Shown: positions 1 to 11,759 of the stretch, piece by piece
Layout: each line of letters starts with the position of its first letter
How positions within the stretch are numbered: position 1 is the first letter of the stretch
From: Gracilaria vermiculophylla
Taxonomy: Eukaryota; Rhodophyta; Florideophyceae; Gracilariales; Gracilariaceae
Direction of reading: 5' to 3'
Length of the DNA stretch: 59,188 nt
Assembly: GCA_019155205.2 (NCBI GenBank)
Contig: JAHNZQ020003149.1
Location: 918,348 to 977,535 of the forward strand
Notes under the pieces: model-generated
What the model was told of the DNA's origin: nothing
Database searches by the model: none
The model's input: the letters and a program-made list of their open reading frames with translations, nothing else
Translations under genes and position numbers: made by a program

Positions 1-2647
1 AGATCGAGTGCGGCCCTTCAGGCGGTTACCTAGAGTGTTGAGTATGAGATTCCTCCAATGCGGAGATGCAGGAACCACGAGTAATCGGTACGGAGTCCCG
101 CGAGCAAGCAAGAGTGAAGGGTACGGTAGGTACCCGGAGGGACAGCGTGTCCACCGGTGTGTGGGCACGGGACGAAAAGAGCCACAAAAACAGGACCCAA
201 TACTGGAGCGAGTACACGACAATGTTGGTAAGGGATAGACACAAGTTGTGGTGACACTCTCTAAGTCCCGAGGGAGGATGAACTGCCGTGCAAACGGGTG
301 CGAACACGCAGCAGCGGTAAGCGACGCCGGAGGCGGAAGAGTTCAGAGCCACGACCCTCTTGGGGGCCGTCATAGGGTTTACTGGGCAGCCGCCGTAGCG
401 GGGTATATATACTATAGTCGGCGCGCCACCCTGACATTGGGGCGCGCCGCCCAAAATTATCTGAGTAAAATATCTAATTTGTCCAGCAATGCCATGCACC
501 CCTACTGTACCCACGTGTGTTACCCGCCAGTCCGGCGTGCACCTCAGCGGCCAACCGCTGCGGTGACCTTCACAAAATAACCATACCTCTTCGGAGTGCA
601 AGTACTGACTAAGTCGTGAGAAATCCCCCGGAAGGGCGTTGCACTTCAGGTTGGAGACTCTAGTCGATCGTACTCAGGTTTCTAAGCAGCCAATCCCCAG
701 GTCGCCTCATAGCAGCGCCATTAGGAGCATTGTAGGCTCAGTGAACCTCCCCTTCGCTTGGTGTTTGCGGATCCCCTTTCAGAACCCCCCCGGCTCGTGA
801 CAGTGAATACAGGAGACCACCTTAAGGAACGCGCACCTCTGGGGTCAACAAAAACTCCTCACCGACGTTGTGCTCTATTACCTCGAAAGGAGGACTGACA
901 GTACCACACTGACGAGTACATCTTATTCATTTTCAAAAGGGTTTAAGTGAACGTAATGCGCAAGTAACTGCATGGCATTACTTAATTGCGAGCAAAGAAC
1001 TTTTATCAATGCTAAAGACTACTAAACGGCAGCGCAACGTTGGTGAAAAATCAGTTTACATTTCTGATCAGATATGCGAAATTTTATAAAACTTTGTGTG
1101 AAAGCAGTTGAAAGCCTTTTTGAGTCTATAACTCTTACTCAAAATGTTCTGTACGTTGTTGTTTTCATCGAGAGTCCAGTGCACAGCATAATATTAGCTT
1201 TGATAGAACTATTATATGTCCAGATTTAGTTTGATCTTTTTTACTTATGATAAGTATACATGTATCACTGTTGTTCATCTCAATTAAAGTTCTACTCAAT
1301 TTGGAATACATTTTTTCGCAGCTTTTTTTCAGTGCTCATTGCACACTGTGGTAGCATGTTTTGTGTTTTTACAGCTTTTAAATGGAATTGATTTTCAGTT
1401 TTTTAAACCGAAATAATTTTGAAGCGTTTTTCAGCACCATTTTATTCATGCTTCGTAAACGTATCGTTCTTTTCATGGGTTTTTTAGTGCCAAATACATA
1501 GCCAGGATAATATTCTTGCAGATAGTTATGCATATTGTTGCAGCTGAGCATTATTAAGCTATCAATAAAACTATGTTTTTATTACAGTAAATATTTAAAA
1601 AAATAATGTAAAAATGAGAGCAAAAGGTATAGATCTATGGTACTGATTGAAGTATTGTGTTACTTTACAAGCTTTTACTGTGGAAGATTTCATGTCTTGT
1701 TGAGGAAAGAAAACAACGTGTTGTGGAAATAATCACGCGCGAGTTCGAAATGTCCTATACTTCTGAAACGCTTTTTTGAGGGTTTTAACGAATGGGGGTG
1801 GCTTCAGAAGGCAACAACCCATTTTTTGGCGCGCTTTTGCACTGTCCTATACTATTGAAACGCACTGTACTTTTATCTTCACTCGCGCGACTTTTGTGAC
1901 GACGCAGTATTCAGCATTATTCGGTAAGTCTCTGCTAGAGAATTCTGCAAGCTAAACTTCAGTGTAATGATTCTGGGATAATTCTGCTTCGTTCCGCAGC
2001 ATTCTGGGTGCGTATGCTTACTAATATGACCTGTAAGGGCACCTTGTCTCGTGACAGTATTGCGCGCCTTACTGTACCACATGCGCCTTTTCTGCGGTTC
2101 ACACACGGTGTGCTCTTCTTTGAAATATAGAATAAATCAAAATGTCCGAATCCACATCACACTGAAAGAGTGTGTTATCAAAGCACCGCTAAGATATCAG
2201 CACGCTTGCAGATTGATAAACAGAATAATCAGAGCTCCTGCCCCACCGTGCAGGACTACATTTTCTACTTGGCACGCACCAAAATCGACGTTGAGCACTA
2301 AACATGTGCAGAAAGAGGGCACCCAACAATAATTCGGCGCTGCGGCAACTAACGACCTCTTCCACGCGCGCATCCCAGCCTCGGCGCATGCATCACGAGT
2401 GCATATCAACGGCGACGCGAATTCCTGTGATGGTCGACAATTTGTGCGCCACCAGCCAGTTGAGCCATCCGCGCTGCTTACCGTGTGCTCATGTCAGCTG
2501 CGTGGTGCCAAAATTTCGCGTTCTGGCACAAAATCCACGAGAGCGACAATCCTCAACAGCATGTCAACACTATGCAAATTCGAACCCTCCCCCCGCCTTC
2601 ACCCCTTTGAGCTTCTGAACAGCGAGCGTGCTCTGGCTGTGTCATTC
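1..2647. other. Gene-poor stretch with no recognisable gene
   Basis: Bases 1 to about 930 have balanced composition and several short overlapping reading frames, the longest 191 codons on the minus strand at 26-601, but none resembles a family I know. Two copies of the 8-base palindrome GGCGCGCC occur about 20 bases apart near 420-450. From about 930 to 1870 the sequence turns AT-rich with no open frame of note and ends in a Tc1-type terminus, listed separately. From 1880 to 2647 I see nothing beyond short random frames. Confidence 0.5.
1751..1867. mobile_element. Tc1/mariner-type terminus with internal direct repeat
   Basis: Read on the minus strand, a terminus starts CAGTGCGTTTCAATAGTATA immediately inside a TA dinucleotide (1868-1869), as expected for a Tc1-like insertion at TA. 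A second copy of the subterminal motif lies further in: 1751-1771 and 1843-1863 match in 19 of 21 bases in the same orientation, 92 bases apart. Two direct repeats inside one terminal region are typical of IR/DR-type Tc1 elements. The motif resembles, but is not the same as, the terminus at 58838. The element body should lie to the left in the AT-rich block; I could not find the other end or any transposase remnant, so it may be non-autonomous or decayed. Confidence 0.55.
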
Positions 2648-3550
2648 TCAACGACCGAAATCGAGCGCTCTCTTCAAGCCTTCTTTGTTCCGTTGCTCAG
2701 CGTAATGCAAAAGTCGAGTGTGCAATGAGTCGTCGTCCTTGATTTCTACCTTGTCCAGTATCTCGTTTGTCTTTGCTCGATGAATATTCTGACTGATCAC
2801 CTGTGCAGAGCATCCAAAAGCGCGTAGCAGAGCCGAAACATCCTCCACCAGCATCGACTTCCGTATTACATAATCAGGTACAATACGTTCAGACTCCGCT
2901 ATATCAACGGCTGACGCAGAGCCATTGTGTAAGTACGGATACGCATTAAGAATCTTTATCTGAATAGTTTCTCGCTCGAGGTCTGCGATAGCCGACTTCA
3001 CTTGTTCTTTGTTCAGCGAAGTGTTCCCATGTTTCTGAAACTGCCGATACTTCACCAGAGACCATAGTCTTTGCTTCATCGGTGCCGTCGATGTAATGTA
3101 CAGAAGCGATTTGCATCTGCTTCTCAGTTGCAGAAGCACCGTTTCATTCATGTAAAAGTGCCGACTTACTGCCATTACTCTCTCGTGATTTTGTTGCAGC
3201 ATGTCTGTTATCACTGCCGAACGCCCTTCAAAACCTTTCCATATCGGCTGATTGTACCCGTGCGGCACCAAGCATTTCTCAAGAGCAATTCCAATCGTCG
3301 TCGACCCCGTTCGAGGGGGGCGTTCGTACACTACGCATTTTAAGCGCACTGCTGGTTCTGAGACCGTACTAGACCCCTCCGTACTATTTCTTGTCGACTG
3401 CTTGGATCTCTCTTCGGTCGGTGTTATTTCTTCTTCAACTGTTGGACTTAATCCGGAGATGAGCGAATTGTAGCGTCCTGATACAAAAACAAGGAGCAGT
3501 ACCACCGAGAACAAAGTCACGGCGAGAATGGGAACATTTGGCTTCTTCAT
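2648..3550 (-). CDS. Type II membrane sulfotransferase-like protein
   Basis: 300 residues from an ATG. A short basic N-terminus is followed by one hydrophobic anchor (about residues 7-24) and a Ser/Thr-rich stem, the usual layout of a Golgi type II enzyme. The motif RPPRTGSTTIG at about 77-87 matches the 5'-phosphosulfate (PAPS) binding loop of carbohydrate sulfotransferases. A later APMKQRLWSLVKY segment has the spacing of the 3'-phosphate binding motif (arginine, then serine). The likely reaction is transfer of sulfate from PAPS to a wall polysaccharide or glycoprotein; the acceptor cannot be told. The family call rests on the PAPS loop and topology, the rest being diverged. No partner gene is adjacent. 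Confidence 0.68.
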   Translation of the reverse strand: MKKPNVPILAVTLFSVVLLLVFVSGRYNSLISGLSPTVEEEITPTEERSKQSTRNSTEGSSTVSEPAVRLKCVVYERPPRTGSTTIGIALEKCLVPHGYNQPIWKGFEGRSAVITDMLQQNHERVMAVSRHFYMNETVLLQLRSRCKSLLYITSTAPMKQRLWSLVKYRQFQKHGNTSLNKEQVKSAIADLERETIQIKILNAYPYLHNGSASAVDIAESERIVPDYVIRKSMLVEDVSALLRAFGCSAQVISQNIHRAKTNEILDKVEIKDDDSLHTRLLHYAEQRNKEGLKRALDFGR

Positions 3551-6500
3551 GGAGGTCTTGAATGTGGCGCAATCCGACTACGAAACCCCTTTCCGGCGGG
3601 AACGGCTGTCGACGCAATTTCGGAGGTAAGAAGGCTGCGATGCACTGGTTTCCGTGGCAAACGAGGGAGGCCTGATTTCGCTGTGACGGTAATGGTTGAG
3701 AATTCATGGAACTAGGGAGGCACTTAACAGGTGGCTGTGCTTGAAGCGGGAGCTGTAAGGGCGCGACTTGAAGCGCGTATCCATTCACAATTCACACGCA
3801 TGTATGTACATGCCCAAGGTGTTCCGTCATCGTGTTGAACCTCTCGTCAGATTACCAGACACTCAAAATCGGCGAATTAAGAGCAGTTATTGGCCACTGC
3901 TTTTTCGCAAAACGAGGCCGCTCTGCCAAGGTATGCAGTTCTGTCAAGTTGAGCTGACGGTGCAACCGGTGAAACTGTCGTCCATATAATGCGTCGGAAA
4001 CATTTTGATTTGTCACTTCACGCAACGCCTCTAAAGGCTTATTTTTCTTCCAAAACGCGATTCCATGAAAAGCGAGCAGAGAACTATTTCGTCTCACGGG
4101 AAAACTTATCAACCGTTCCCTCCATTACTCACAGAAGAGTAGAAACATGCAGCTTTCAATAGTCTGCTCTTACAGAAATCACACCTTATGAGTACATGAG
4201 TTAAAGCAGTTCGTCGAATAGATAGCACCCAGAGTTCCCAATTTGTGCCAAAACCAGACAGTTGGCACTTCAAACGGGCGTCATTTGACCGCGGAGTCTG
4301 CACCGAACGCATCAAAAGCAAGGATTAACGGTAGTTTTTGCTTTGAAAGTGCTGTAGAGCGTTATCGTCTTTGGGAATTTACTCCACGCAGAGATACGCT
4401 AATGGGGCATTTAGTTGACACTCGCAAACAGAGGCGCAAGATTGCTGCTTCTCGCACTGCTCAGAAGCGCGCTTTGAATTATGTCGTTAAAAATGTGTTG
4501 GTCTCAAGGTCGACAGATGCTGCGAGCGATGGAGTAGGATGTTAAGTCGACGGATCGTCCCCTGTTGATCCCAAAGCTTGGAATGCTTGAGTTGCGACTG
4601 AATGGTTCAGCGTAATACAGGCTCTGCGCGCGCTGAAGCCGTTTGTGGTTAAAAGAGCTTCGCACTCGCGACGCATTAAAATTTTATTCGACAACAGTAC
4701 CGTTTGTGACGCTTGGGTGTTTCACTTTGAACGGGTTTTGTTATCTGTTTTAGAAGCCAAGATTTGATACACAAAAAGCTAAGACACCCAGCTTTTATGT
4801 GACGTATCGAGCATCAAGAGTACTGCAGGAAAACGGAAATGAGGTCGACTTTACTTGCCCAGAACGAAGTCAAATTAGCTTTCCGACACAACATATGGAT
4901 GACAGGTATACTCTACAAAGTCGACGGGCTTCTCTTTCATCCTCATTCTTTTCTTCTGACACAAATGCCATTTAATTTAGCTCGAGTACCCGTGGGGATT
5001 GAGGATGCAGTGGATTCGTGTTTTTATGTTTTGCAGGAAAAGCACTTCGTCAACTTCTCGTACAGTATGTTCAGCCCCAGAAAAGATATCCAAAAACGAT
5101 TTTGAGGTCTCCGCCTCGTAATAGCATCAAGTGGAACCTCACATCAATGCGAGGCGGACACCCTCATATGGTTCAAAATAAATGTTATCGAGAGTCCCTG
5201 CACAATCAGGAGTCCAATGCCTACTGTACAGTGCTTGCGACTGCCGGAGATCGCAATCATAGAATTCGTCTACTTTTCTGTTGTGTTCAATGGTTGGCAT
5301 CACATTTCAACTCCACGAATGATGAAATTCTAGAGGGCTGCGATGAACCCTTTGAATGTCTCCTGTACAAAATGTCACTCCCAAGGTCACCGAATGCATT
5401 CACTCGGACAAAACTATGGCTATCTATCCGGATAAAAGCCAAAATAGGATCTGAACGATGAAGACATCGTGATTTTTTAAAAACCCCAATCTGGGAGGTT
5501 GAGAGCTTCAGATTGCTTCTTTTTGAAATTTCATATATTTGCACATTGTTTGAAAAGACTGGTAACGCTGTGCTTCCTGGGACATTGTTTATGTCGTTTT
5601 GACTGCTCAGTTAGCAGCAGTTCGTGGGTTCCTCTGAAATGGCTGGGCGTTATGATGACCGTTTAGCAGCATATTGTAGGTGCTACCCACCCAACAAAAT
5701 TTATTCTGAATAACAAAGGCGTCTAATCGAAACTACGAAGGGTAGTTCTCGTAACGTCTTCATTTCTACCTCTACTCTGCATGTTATATAATGTCACCAT
5801 TACAGTCAAAAAAGACTATTGCAAAAGGTCAATCATAGCGACTTCAGCCGAAAACTCCATGCTGAGTATTTGATATGAATGGTGTACTTTCCAAAAGTAG
5901 AATCTGTTAAAATATGGAGCTTGTACTTCACCCCATCACTTGTACTTGTAGATTTACATCCATCCATATCATAAAAGTATATGATATGCAGGATAGCTTA
6001 CAGTGGCTGATGGTTCATAGGTACTAATATCTGTGTATGCAGATGTGCTTTTTTTAAATATTATAAAACGTCTATGCGTGTCTTTTGTTTCGCTGTCAAA
6101 ACAGCACGGTTCTTCTCTCATGACCGTACACCCTAAAATGAAAGGCGCGAGCGCCCTTTCTTGCTGCTGCTGGACAAGGGTAACGTAGAATCGATTCATT
6201 CATGAACCCCGCATGCGAACGCATAACAAGAACCTGAGAAGCCTACTTCAGTCGATTTTGAGATTAATTTGTGGACTTGATCACATAGCTTTTTCCGTGA
6301 GAACAGTAAAATACGTTTCATTTTTGCAAAAGATAGTGAAATATCTTTAAAGAAAGCCCTGCACGTGTATGGGAGAAATATACACAGAATCTGGATTGCG
6401 ATATTCTTCTTTGAGGACTCGTCAACATCAGGAACGCTGGATACAATACAAGAGAGGTTCAGGACCACCGTTCGCGACCACTGTCTTCTTTTATCTTCGA

Positions 6501-6678
6501 AAATGGTAATGTTTTGCTTTTCCTCGCAAATAAGACATTGTTATACCCGAGACGAAATCATAAGCATGATATATTCATCCATTCACGGCAAAACAATTTC
6601 ATCTTCTGATGTTTTATGTGTTTGTCAGATATCGTAAAAGCTTAGATATGGAAACGGGCCATTCTTCAATATGTGGGG

Positions 6679-6800
6679 GTTATCACCCGGCTGCGAGGGA
6701 TGATAACGCCCGAGGGCTATGATATGAACCCGAGGCGCAGCCGAGTGGTGAATATCATGGCCCGAGGGCGGTTATCATCCTGACTCAGTCGGGTGATAAC
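6679..6800. repeat. 122-base foldback palindrome
   Basis: The ends are a perfect 11-base inverted repeat, GTTATCACCCG at 6679-6689 against CGGGTGATAAC at 6790-6800. A second nested pair follows, GGATGATAAC at 6698-6707 against GTTATCATCC at 6771-6780. Two near-palindromic GCCCGAGGGC boxes lie inside, at 6708-6717 and about 6760-6769. The whole segment can fold into one long imperfect hairpin and is more GC-rich than its surroundings. It is probably a small foldback or MITE-like mobile repeat. No obvious target-site duplication is seen. Confidence 0.7.
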
Positions 6801-8270
6801 ATGCTTATCATCTGCTGTTTTTGATCTCATCACAAACCTTTACAAGGTTCCATCGATTGACCTGTAGTACCCAGTGTCGAAAAAAGTGGCAACACTTGTG
6901 CTTTCAGCAACAAACGCAGGTTTGCTACCTGTTCGCAGGAACACGAGCAAGGGAATTACGCCGGCACTGACGCGGGTCTGATTCTTGGTAGTAATGGTTT
7001 ACAGTGCGGTAAGATGTTCTGTCCAGGAGAATGTCGTCCCGTGCGTACGGCCATGCGCAGTAAAGTACGATGTACAAAGCAGTGAAAGACGCACGTAATC
7101 GATAGCCAGTATCGAACAAAAGAGATAATGCAGACGAAAGGACTACAGGCGTGTATCGGTAATGGCTCGTGATGGACGAAAATATCAACACCCTGAACCA
7201 AAGGATCAATGTTGCTTTAATGGGGGTTCGGTGCCCCTTTTTAGGAACAGGTGTAATAGGGCTTGCTTTCTGAACCCTAAACCACGATTTTAGGGGCGAT
7301 TAGAGGGTTTTATTATTATTTTTTTAAGGTTGTAAGGTACATACAGATTTCTGCCAGTGCCAGAGACACAATTCAACTTTTTCCCAATTTCATTTTATCT
7401 ATGGTACTCTGAGTATATTCTTTGACTTCACTATTATCAATAATGTTCCTGATAATCATCCGTTTATCTATTTTTGTGAGTTTATGTTGTATTTGATGTT
7501 AATTAGACAACCAGTAACAAAGAACGCAGTAGATATACTGAAACCTTTCAAAACTTGAATTATTTGAGACTTGAAACTGCGTCCATAAGTGATAACTGTG
7601 AACGGAGAAGAAGAAAAAATTGAAACTCAGTTTTCCTTGATGTTGTTTTTTTGTATATCGTAAATATAGAAAACAAATGACGTTAGAGATGGTGACTATA
7701 TAAGACTCCATAAATCTTATGTGTTACTAAAAGTTTTTCAAAATCAATATTGCTTTTATTCAAGTGAATCCACGGAAATGGCAACTGAAGAGCACATTCA
7801 GCGATGTCAATGATTCATGTTCGATAGCGTCCATGTTTGAAACTAGTTTCGTACGTATGAATAACTTTATTTATTTTTTTGTGGTTCGATCAATCTGAAC
7901 TGTGTAGCACGTTTCTTGTGTGTCCAACTCTCCATTCCGCAGTGTTCCTTTGTTAGCTAAGATAAAGTTTTTGATTCGTTTTTTTGTGCTACAGATTATG
8001 AAAGCTGTGACCCTTCGGAGTTTACTGAATCAGACAAACATGAGTTGTTGCATGAAAAGAGCCTGCAACTGGGCGCCTCCTGAAATCACGATAAGCAAAC
8101 CCTTGCCTCGTGTGTTTTCGATTTGCGATTCCAGGGGTCGTTCTGAAGAGCAAAAACACTTAAAAGCCACCCTGCTCACCATGCAGTATCGAGGTTATTT
8201 AGGGTAAGCCTCGCGACTTACAGAAAACACAACTACTGCTCGCGAGTACTTGAAAGGCTAATCGAAAAGC

Positions 8271-8393
8271 AATGGGTGCAACCTGAAAGACATAAAACAA
8301 TTGTTTTTATGACACAAGGTCGAAAATTATAATCAAAACAAAGATAACGGTGCCTTATTTCTTGTATTTTTGTATTTTCCGGTTGCACCCATT
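8271..8393. repeat. MITE-like unit with 13-base terminal inverted repeats
   Basis: AATGGGTGCAACC at 8271-8283 and GGTTGCACCCATT at 8381-8393 are perfect reverse complements enclosing an AT-rich 97-base core with no open frame. Size, short exact ends and AT-rich core fit a miniature inverted-repeat element. A clear flanking duplication is not visible, so the family is unknown. Confidence 0.5.
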
Positions 8394-9574
8394 AAAAATT
8401 TAGAAATCGATTTCCTTTTCTGAAGGATACTTGCACTCAACTCACATATGAGAGAAACCTTTTACACCAAATGCCAGCCTGCCGAGTGTCCAACAACGGC
8501 TTGGTGTAAAGTAGTATCCGATCTCAGACACCCAAGCATTCAAATTGTGTATCGTTCACCGTCTGTCATTGTTCTGAGCTGTTACCTTGGTCGAGAAACT
8601 TCAAACCAGATCAATCCAAGGGGATTTGATCCTGTCGGCTCGATATAATCCGCGCCCAATATGGAAAATATCTATGTTCTTCGAAAATGCTGGTTTAAAT
8701 TTGTGTCCAATGAAAAATTTTCGAAGCACAATAATATGGGAAAGCTAAACACAATGTCAGACTATCTATGCAATGGTATCTACAATAAAGAATGGAATAG
8801 ACATGATGAACAGCAGTGCATATTCCTCGGTGCTTTTCTCTCGCAAGCTGACAAATGATTCTGACTATCATAATGAACTTCAACGAAAACAAGTGGGACT
8901 TCCATCGGACCATTTCAGAAATCGTGATACGCACTAATATCATTTGGCCTGTTCCAGCGACAGCATTATACTGGTAGTCAGTTGGGATCCGCCTTGATTA
9001 GTTAAAAACTCTTGACGCTGTTGGGGCACGCTGCTCATCGTTGGTAAGCCATGGAACTGGATTACACCCCTCAAGCCGAACAGTTGTACCTCATGTCACT
9101 ACACGTGCACAGTTTTCTCATGATCTAAAACTCTACACAAAAACCGCTTGTCAAATGTTTCATTCATTTTCCCCGCTCTTCCTTATTCTTATTGGGCTAA
9201 AACATAAAGTAACATGAACGCTTCCTTCCAGTCCACACCGATCCAAAGTCTTGCCTTTCTTTTTCGTCGAGTCTTTCTTGACAAAAATATGTATGATAAA
9301 TATTAGTTGCTTCCAGGTGAGTTTAAAATTGCAGTTCATACTCATAAATGCCATAGCATACAGTCTTTTCAGAGAACCATTGCGCAGATTTTTTCTTCAA
9401 GGTTGGAAGCCTTTGTGCCTTATCTAATCTCGAGTTTTATTTTTGAACCATCATCTATCACAATTATTTTTAATACTGCACACCATTTGTCACAGCTTCC
9501 TCTCGTATCATGCTGATACAAAAGAAACATTGCACGTCGCAACTCTCGTCACTGCGAGACTTGCACATCCAGAA

Positions 9575-11248
9575 ATGAAACTCGTTGTTCTTTCCCTACT
9601 TTTCTTTTTGTCAGTCACAGTCGCTCAACCACCGTCTGGAGACGGGGCTGATACGTCGTCGATGTCTCCAGTTCAGCCGGGCAGCTTCAAGTTCAAAGTC
9701 CGAAAGCACAAGACGTGCAAAATGTTCTTTCGAGAGCTTGATGGTACATGTACAAACAATCATACAGAAGAGAAGAAACTGTGGGGCTCTACAAACCGTC
9801 CGCAGTACTCGTATTTCAAATCACTTTCTACTGTTGTTCCTACCGGCTCTCTATTGAAATCTCCTAGAGATATTTCCAACATTTTGAGTTCCCAAAAAAA
9901 TGAAACTTGCGAAAATCGGGGTTTAAATGAACTTTCTACCTTCATTGGACAGTTTCTAGACCACACACTTCTTTCAACTCCGACTAATACGAACGAGCTT
10001 TTGCCTATACCTGTACAGGAAGGTGATTATGTGAGAGGACACGGATCATTTCTCGCCTTCAAACGATCTGTGCGAGTTAGGCACGATGAAATAGATGGAG
10101 TTGAACGCCCTCAGAATACTCTCAGTTCAGCAGTCGACCTTACAAATGTTTATGGACCAAATCAAATGAGAAGCAATTTTCTTCGAACTATGTTTGATGG
10201 CCTGATGAAAACAAGCCAAGGTGACTTTATGCCTCTAAATACTTACTTTGTCAATTCTCCACCAAACTCAGGGAACAAATATTTTCTTGCTGGTGATCAT
10301 CGAGCAAATGAACATCCTGTATTAACATCACTTCATACTATTTTTCTGAGGGAACACAACTCTATCGCGAGGGAACTGAAAGAAAACTTTCCACTTATGG
10401 ATGATGAGTTACTGTTTCAGAATGCAAAGAAAATCAACGAAGCTCAGTGGCAAAAGATTGTGTTTGAGGAGTGGTATCCTTCAATAACAGGACGAAGACT
10501 GCCACCGTACCAGGGCTTCAAAAATGAAGTGGATCCAAGTATTAGTGTCACTTTCAGTACAGCTGCGTTTCGCGTGGGTCACACAATGGTCGGTAACAAG
10601 ATTAATCGACGAGGCCCTGGAAATATTTTCCTTCAACCCCTTACGCTACAATCTTCATTCTTTCGAACGAAAGATTTTTTTATTAGTCATGGCGTTGAAC
10701 AGTTCCTTCGCGGAGCGATTACGAATTGTGCCCAAAAGGTGGATCTCTTTGTCGTAGATGCTTTGAGAAATTTCTTGTTCAGCGGCATAGAAGGAGAATC
10801 TGAAAACTTCGATCTTGTCGCTCTTAATCTGCAAAGAGGTCGTGATCACGCTTTGCCGTCTTATAATGACATTCGAATCGAATTCGGTCTTAGTCGGGCT
10901 GTTTCTTTCAAAGATATTTCTAGGAGCCAAATCACACAATCAAAGTTACAAAGAGCGTATTCCACTCCTGATCAAATAGAAGCATGGCCAGGCCTCATGG
11001 CTGAAGACCATGCTCCGGGATCTTCTTTTGGTCCGACTTTATTGGCAATTTGGGAGCGGGAGTTCATAAGACTTCGAGATGGAGACAGATTCTTCTTTAG
11101 AAATGAAGCTATGTTCAATCCATCGTTGGCTCAGTTTGAACGTGTCAGAGCGTTGTGGGGCACTGAGGAATTACTCAAATCAGTTTTGATTAGAAACTCG
11201 GAAATTGCTCGCAGCGAGTTGCCAAGATATGTATTCTTCGCTAACTAA
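9575..11248 (+). CDS. Secreted animal-type haem peroxidase
   Basis: 557 residues, starting at the ATG just before a clear signal peptide (MKLVVLSLLFFLSVTVAQ). The open frame continues upstream, but that extension lacks a better ATG and would bury the signal. Animal haem peroxidase hallmarks: distal GQFLDHT with D129 and H130; GDHRANEHPVLTSLHT with catalytic R243 and E246; proximal H336 in FRVGHTM; and the NLQRGRDH signature with N418. Two family positions differ. The calcium-ligand Asp that follows the distal His is Thr131, and the position of the myeloperoxidase haem-linked Met is His247. The second calcium loop (AVDLTNVYG) is kept. The protein should use H2O2 to oxidise halides or phenolics in the wall or apoplast; the true substrate is unknown. 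Confidence 0.9.
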   Translation: MKLVVLSLLFFLSVTVAQPPSGDGADTSSMSPVQPGSFKFKVRKHKTCKMFFRELDGTCTNNHTEEKKLWGSTNRPQYSYFKSLSTVVPTGSLLKSPRDISNILSSQKNETCENRGLNELSTFIGQFLDHTLLSTPTNTNELLPIPVQEGDYVRGHGSFLAFKRSVRVRHDEIDGVERPQNTLSSAVDLTNVYGPNQMRSNFLRTMFDGLMKTSQGDFMPLNTYFVNSPPNSGNKYFLAGDHRANEHPVLTSLHTIFLREHNSIARELKENFPLMDDELLFQNAKKINEAQWQKIVFEEWYPSITGRRLPPYQGFKNEVDPSISVTFSTAAFRVGHTMVGNKINRRGPGNIFLQPLTLQSSFFRTKDFFISHGVEQFLRGAITNCAQKVDLFVVDALRNFLFSGIEGESENFDLVALNLQRGRDHALPSYNDIRIEFGLSRAVSFKDISRSQITQSKLQRAYSTPDQIEAWPGLMAEDHAPGSSFGPTLLAIWEREFIRLRDGDRFFFRNEAMFNPSLAQFERVRALWGTEELLKSVLIRNSEIARSELPRYVFFAN

Positions 11249-11759
11249 GATACTGCTGAGGTGTGGTGAGATATATGCGTAACATAGCCCCATAGCCTCA
11301 TTGACTATGTGCTGCTATTCGTGCTCTCTAGAGAAGAATGAAGAACAGCATTCTTCAAATTTACTTCTGTTGCATTATTTTGACTCATGATTCTTACTTT
11401 CACATCAGAAATTAACGCCAACGGCGCTCTTGTGAGAAGCCTCTGCGACAAACAGTTCGTCTGTGATTCGATCAACACCCTTTATAGCGGGCAATACCAC
11501 AATGACTTCTCTAACTGAAGAACGTAGAGCTTCTCCACGGCTTGTGATCAAATATGAATTGTACTCAATACTACACTATTCCTAATTACCGCACAGACAG
11601 TTCCCGAATAGCGAAGCATCCACAGGCGACTTTCCAAAAATCATCAAGAGTCTAAACTCTTTACCTCTCCCCGATACCGTAGAAGCTCAAATAGCATACG
11701 CGTCTCGGACATAAAGTCCAGCACGTTCACGTTGTCGGATATGAAAACAAATCAAAACA
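11249..11759. other. Intergenic spacer between convergent genes
   Basis: About 510 bases separate the stop codons of the peroxidase and the WD-like gene. I see no further gene or repeat; it presumably holds the two 3' untranslated regions. Confidence 0.5.

Larger units (their letters stand above)
3551..9574. other. Six-kilobase gene-poor stretch
   Basis: I find no convincing gene. The longest plus-strand frame, 147 codons at 5018-5461, has an acceptor-like TTTTATGTTTTGCAG just inside it near 5034, so a spliced gene cannot be excluded, but its product resembles nothing known. Another 100-codon frame lies at 4243-4545. Two small structured elements (6679-6800 and 8271-8393) are listed separately. 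The rest is AT-rich and looks non-coding. Confidence 0.5.

Noticed and set aside
7250..7300. CCCTAAA as telomere-like sequence
   Set aside because: A single copy only, with no tandem continuation.
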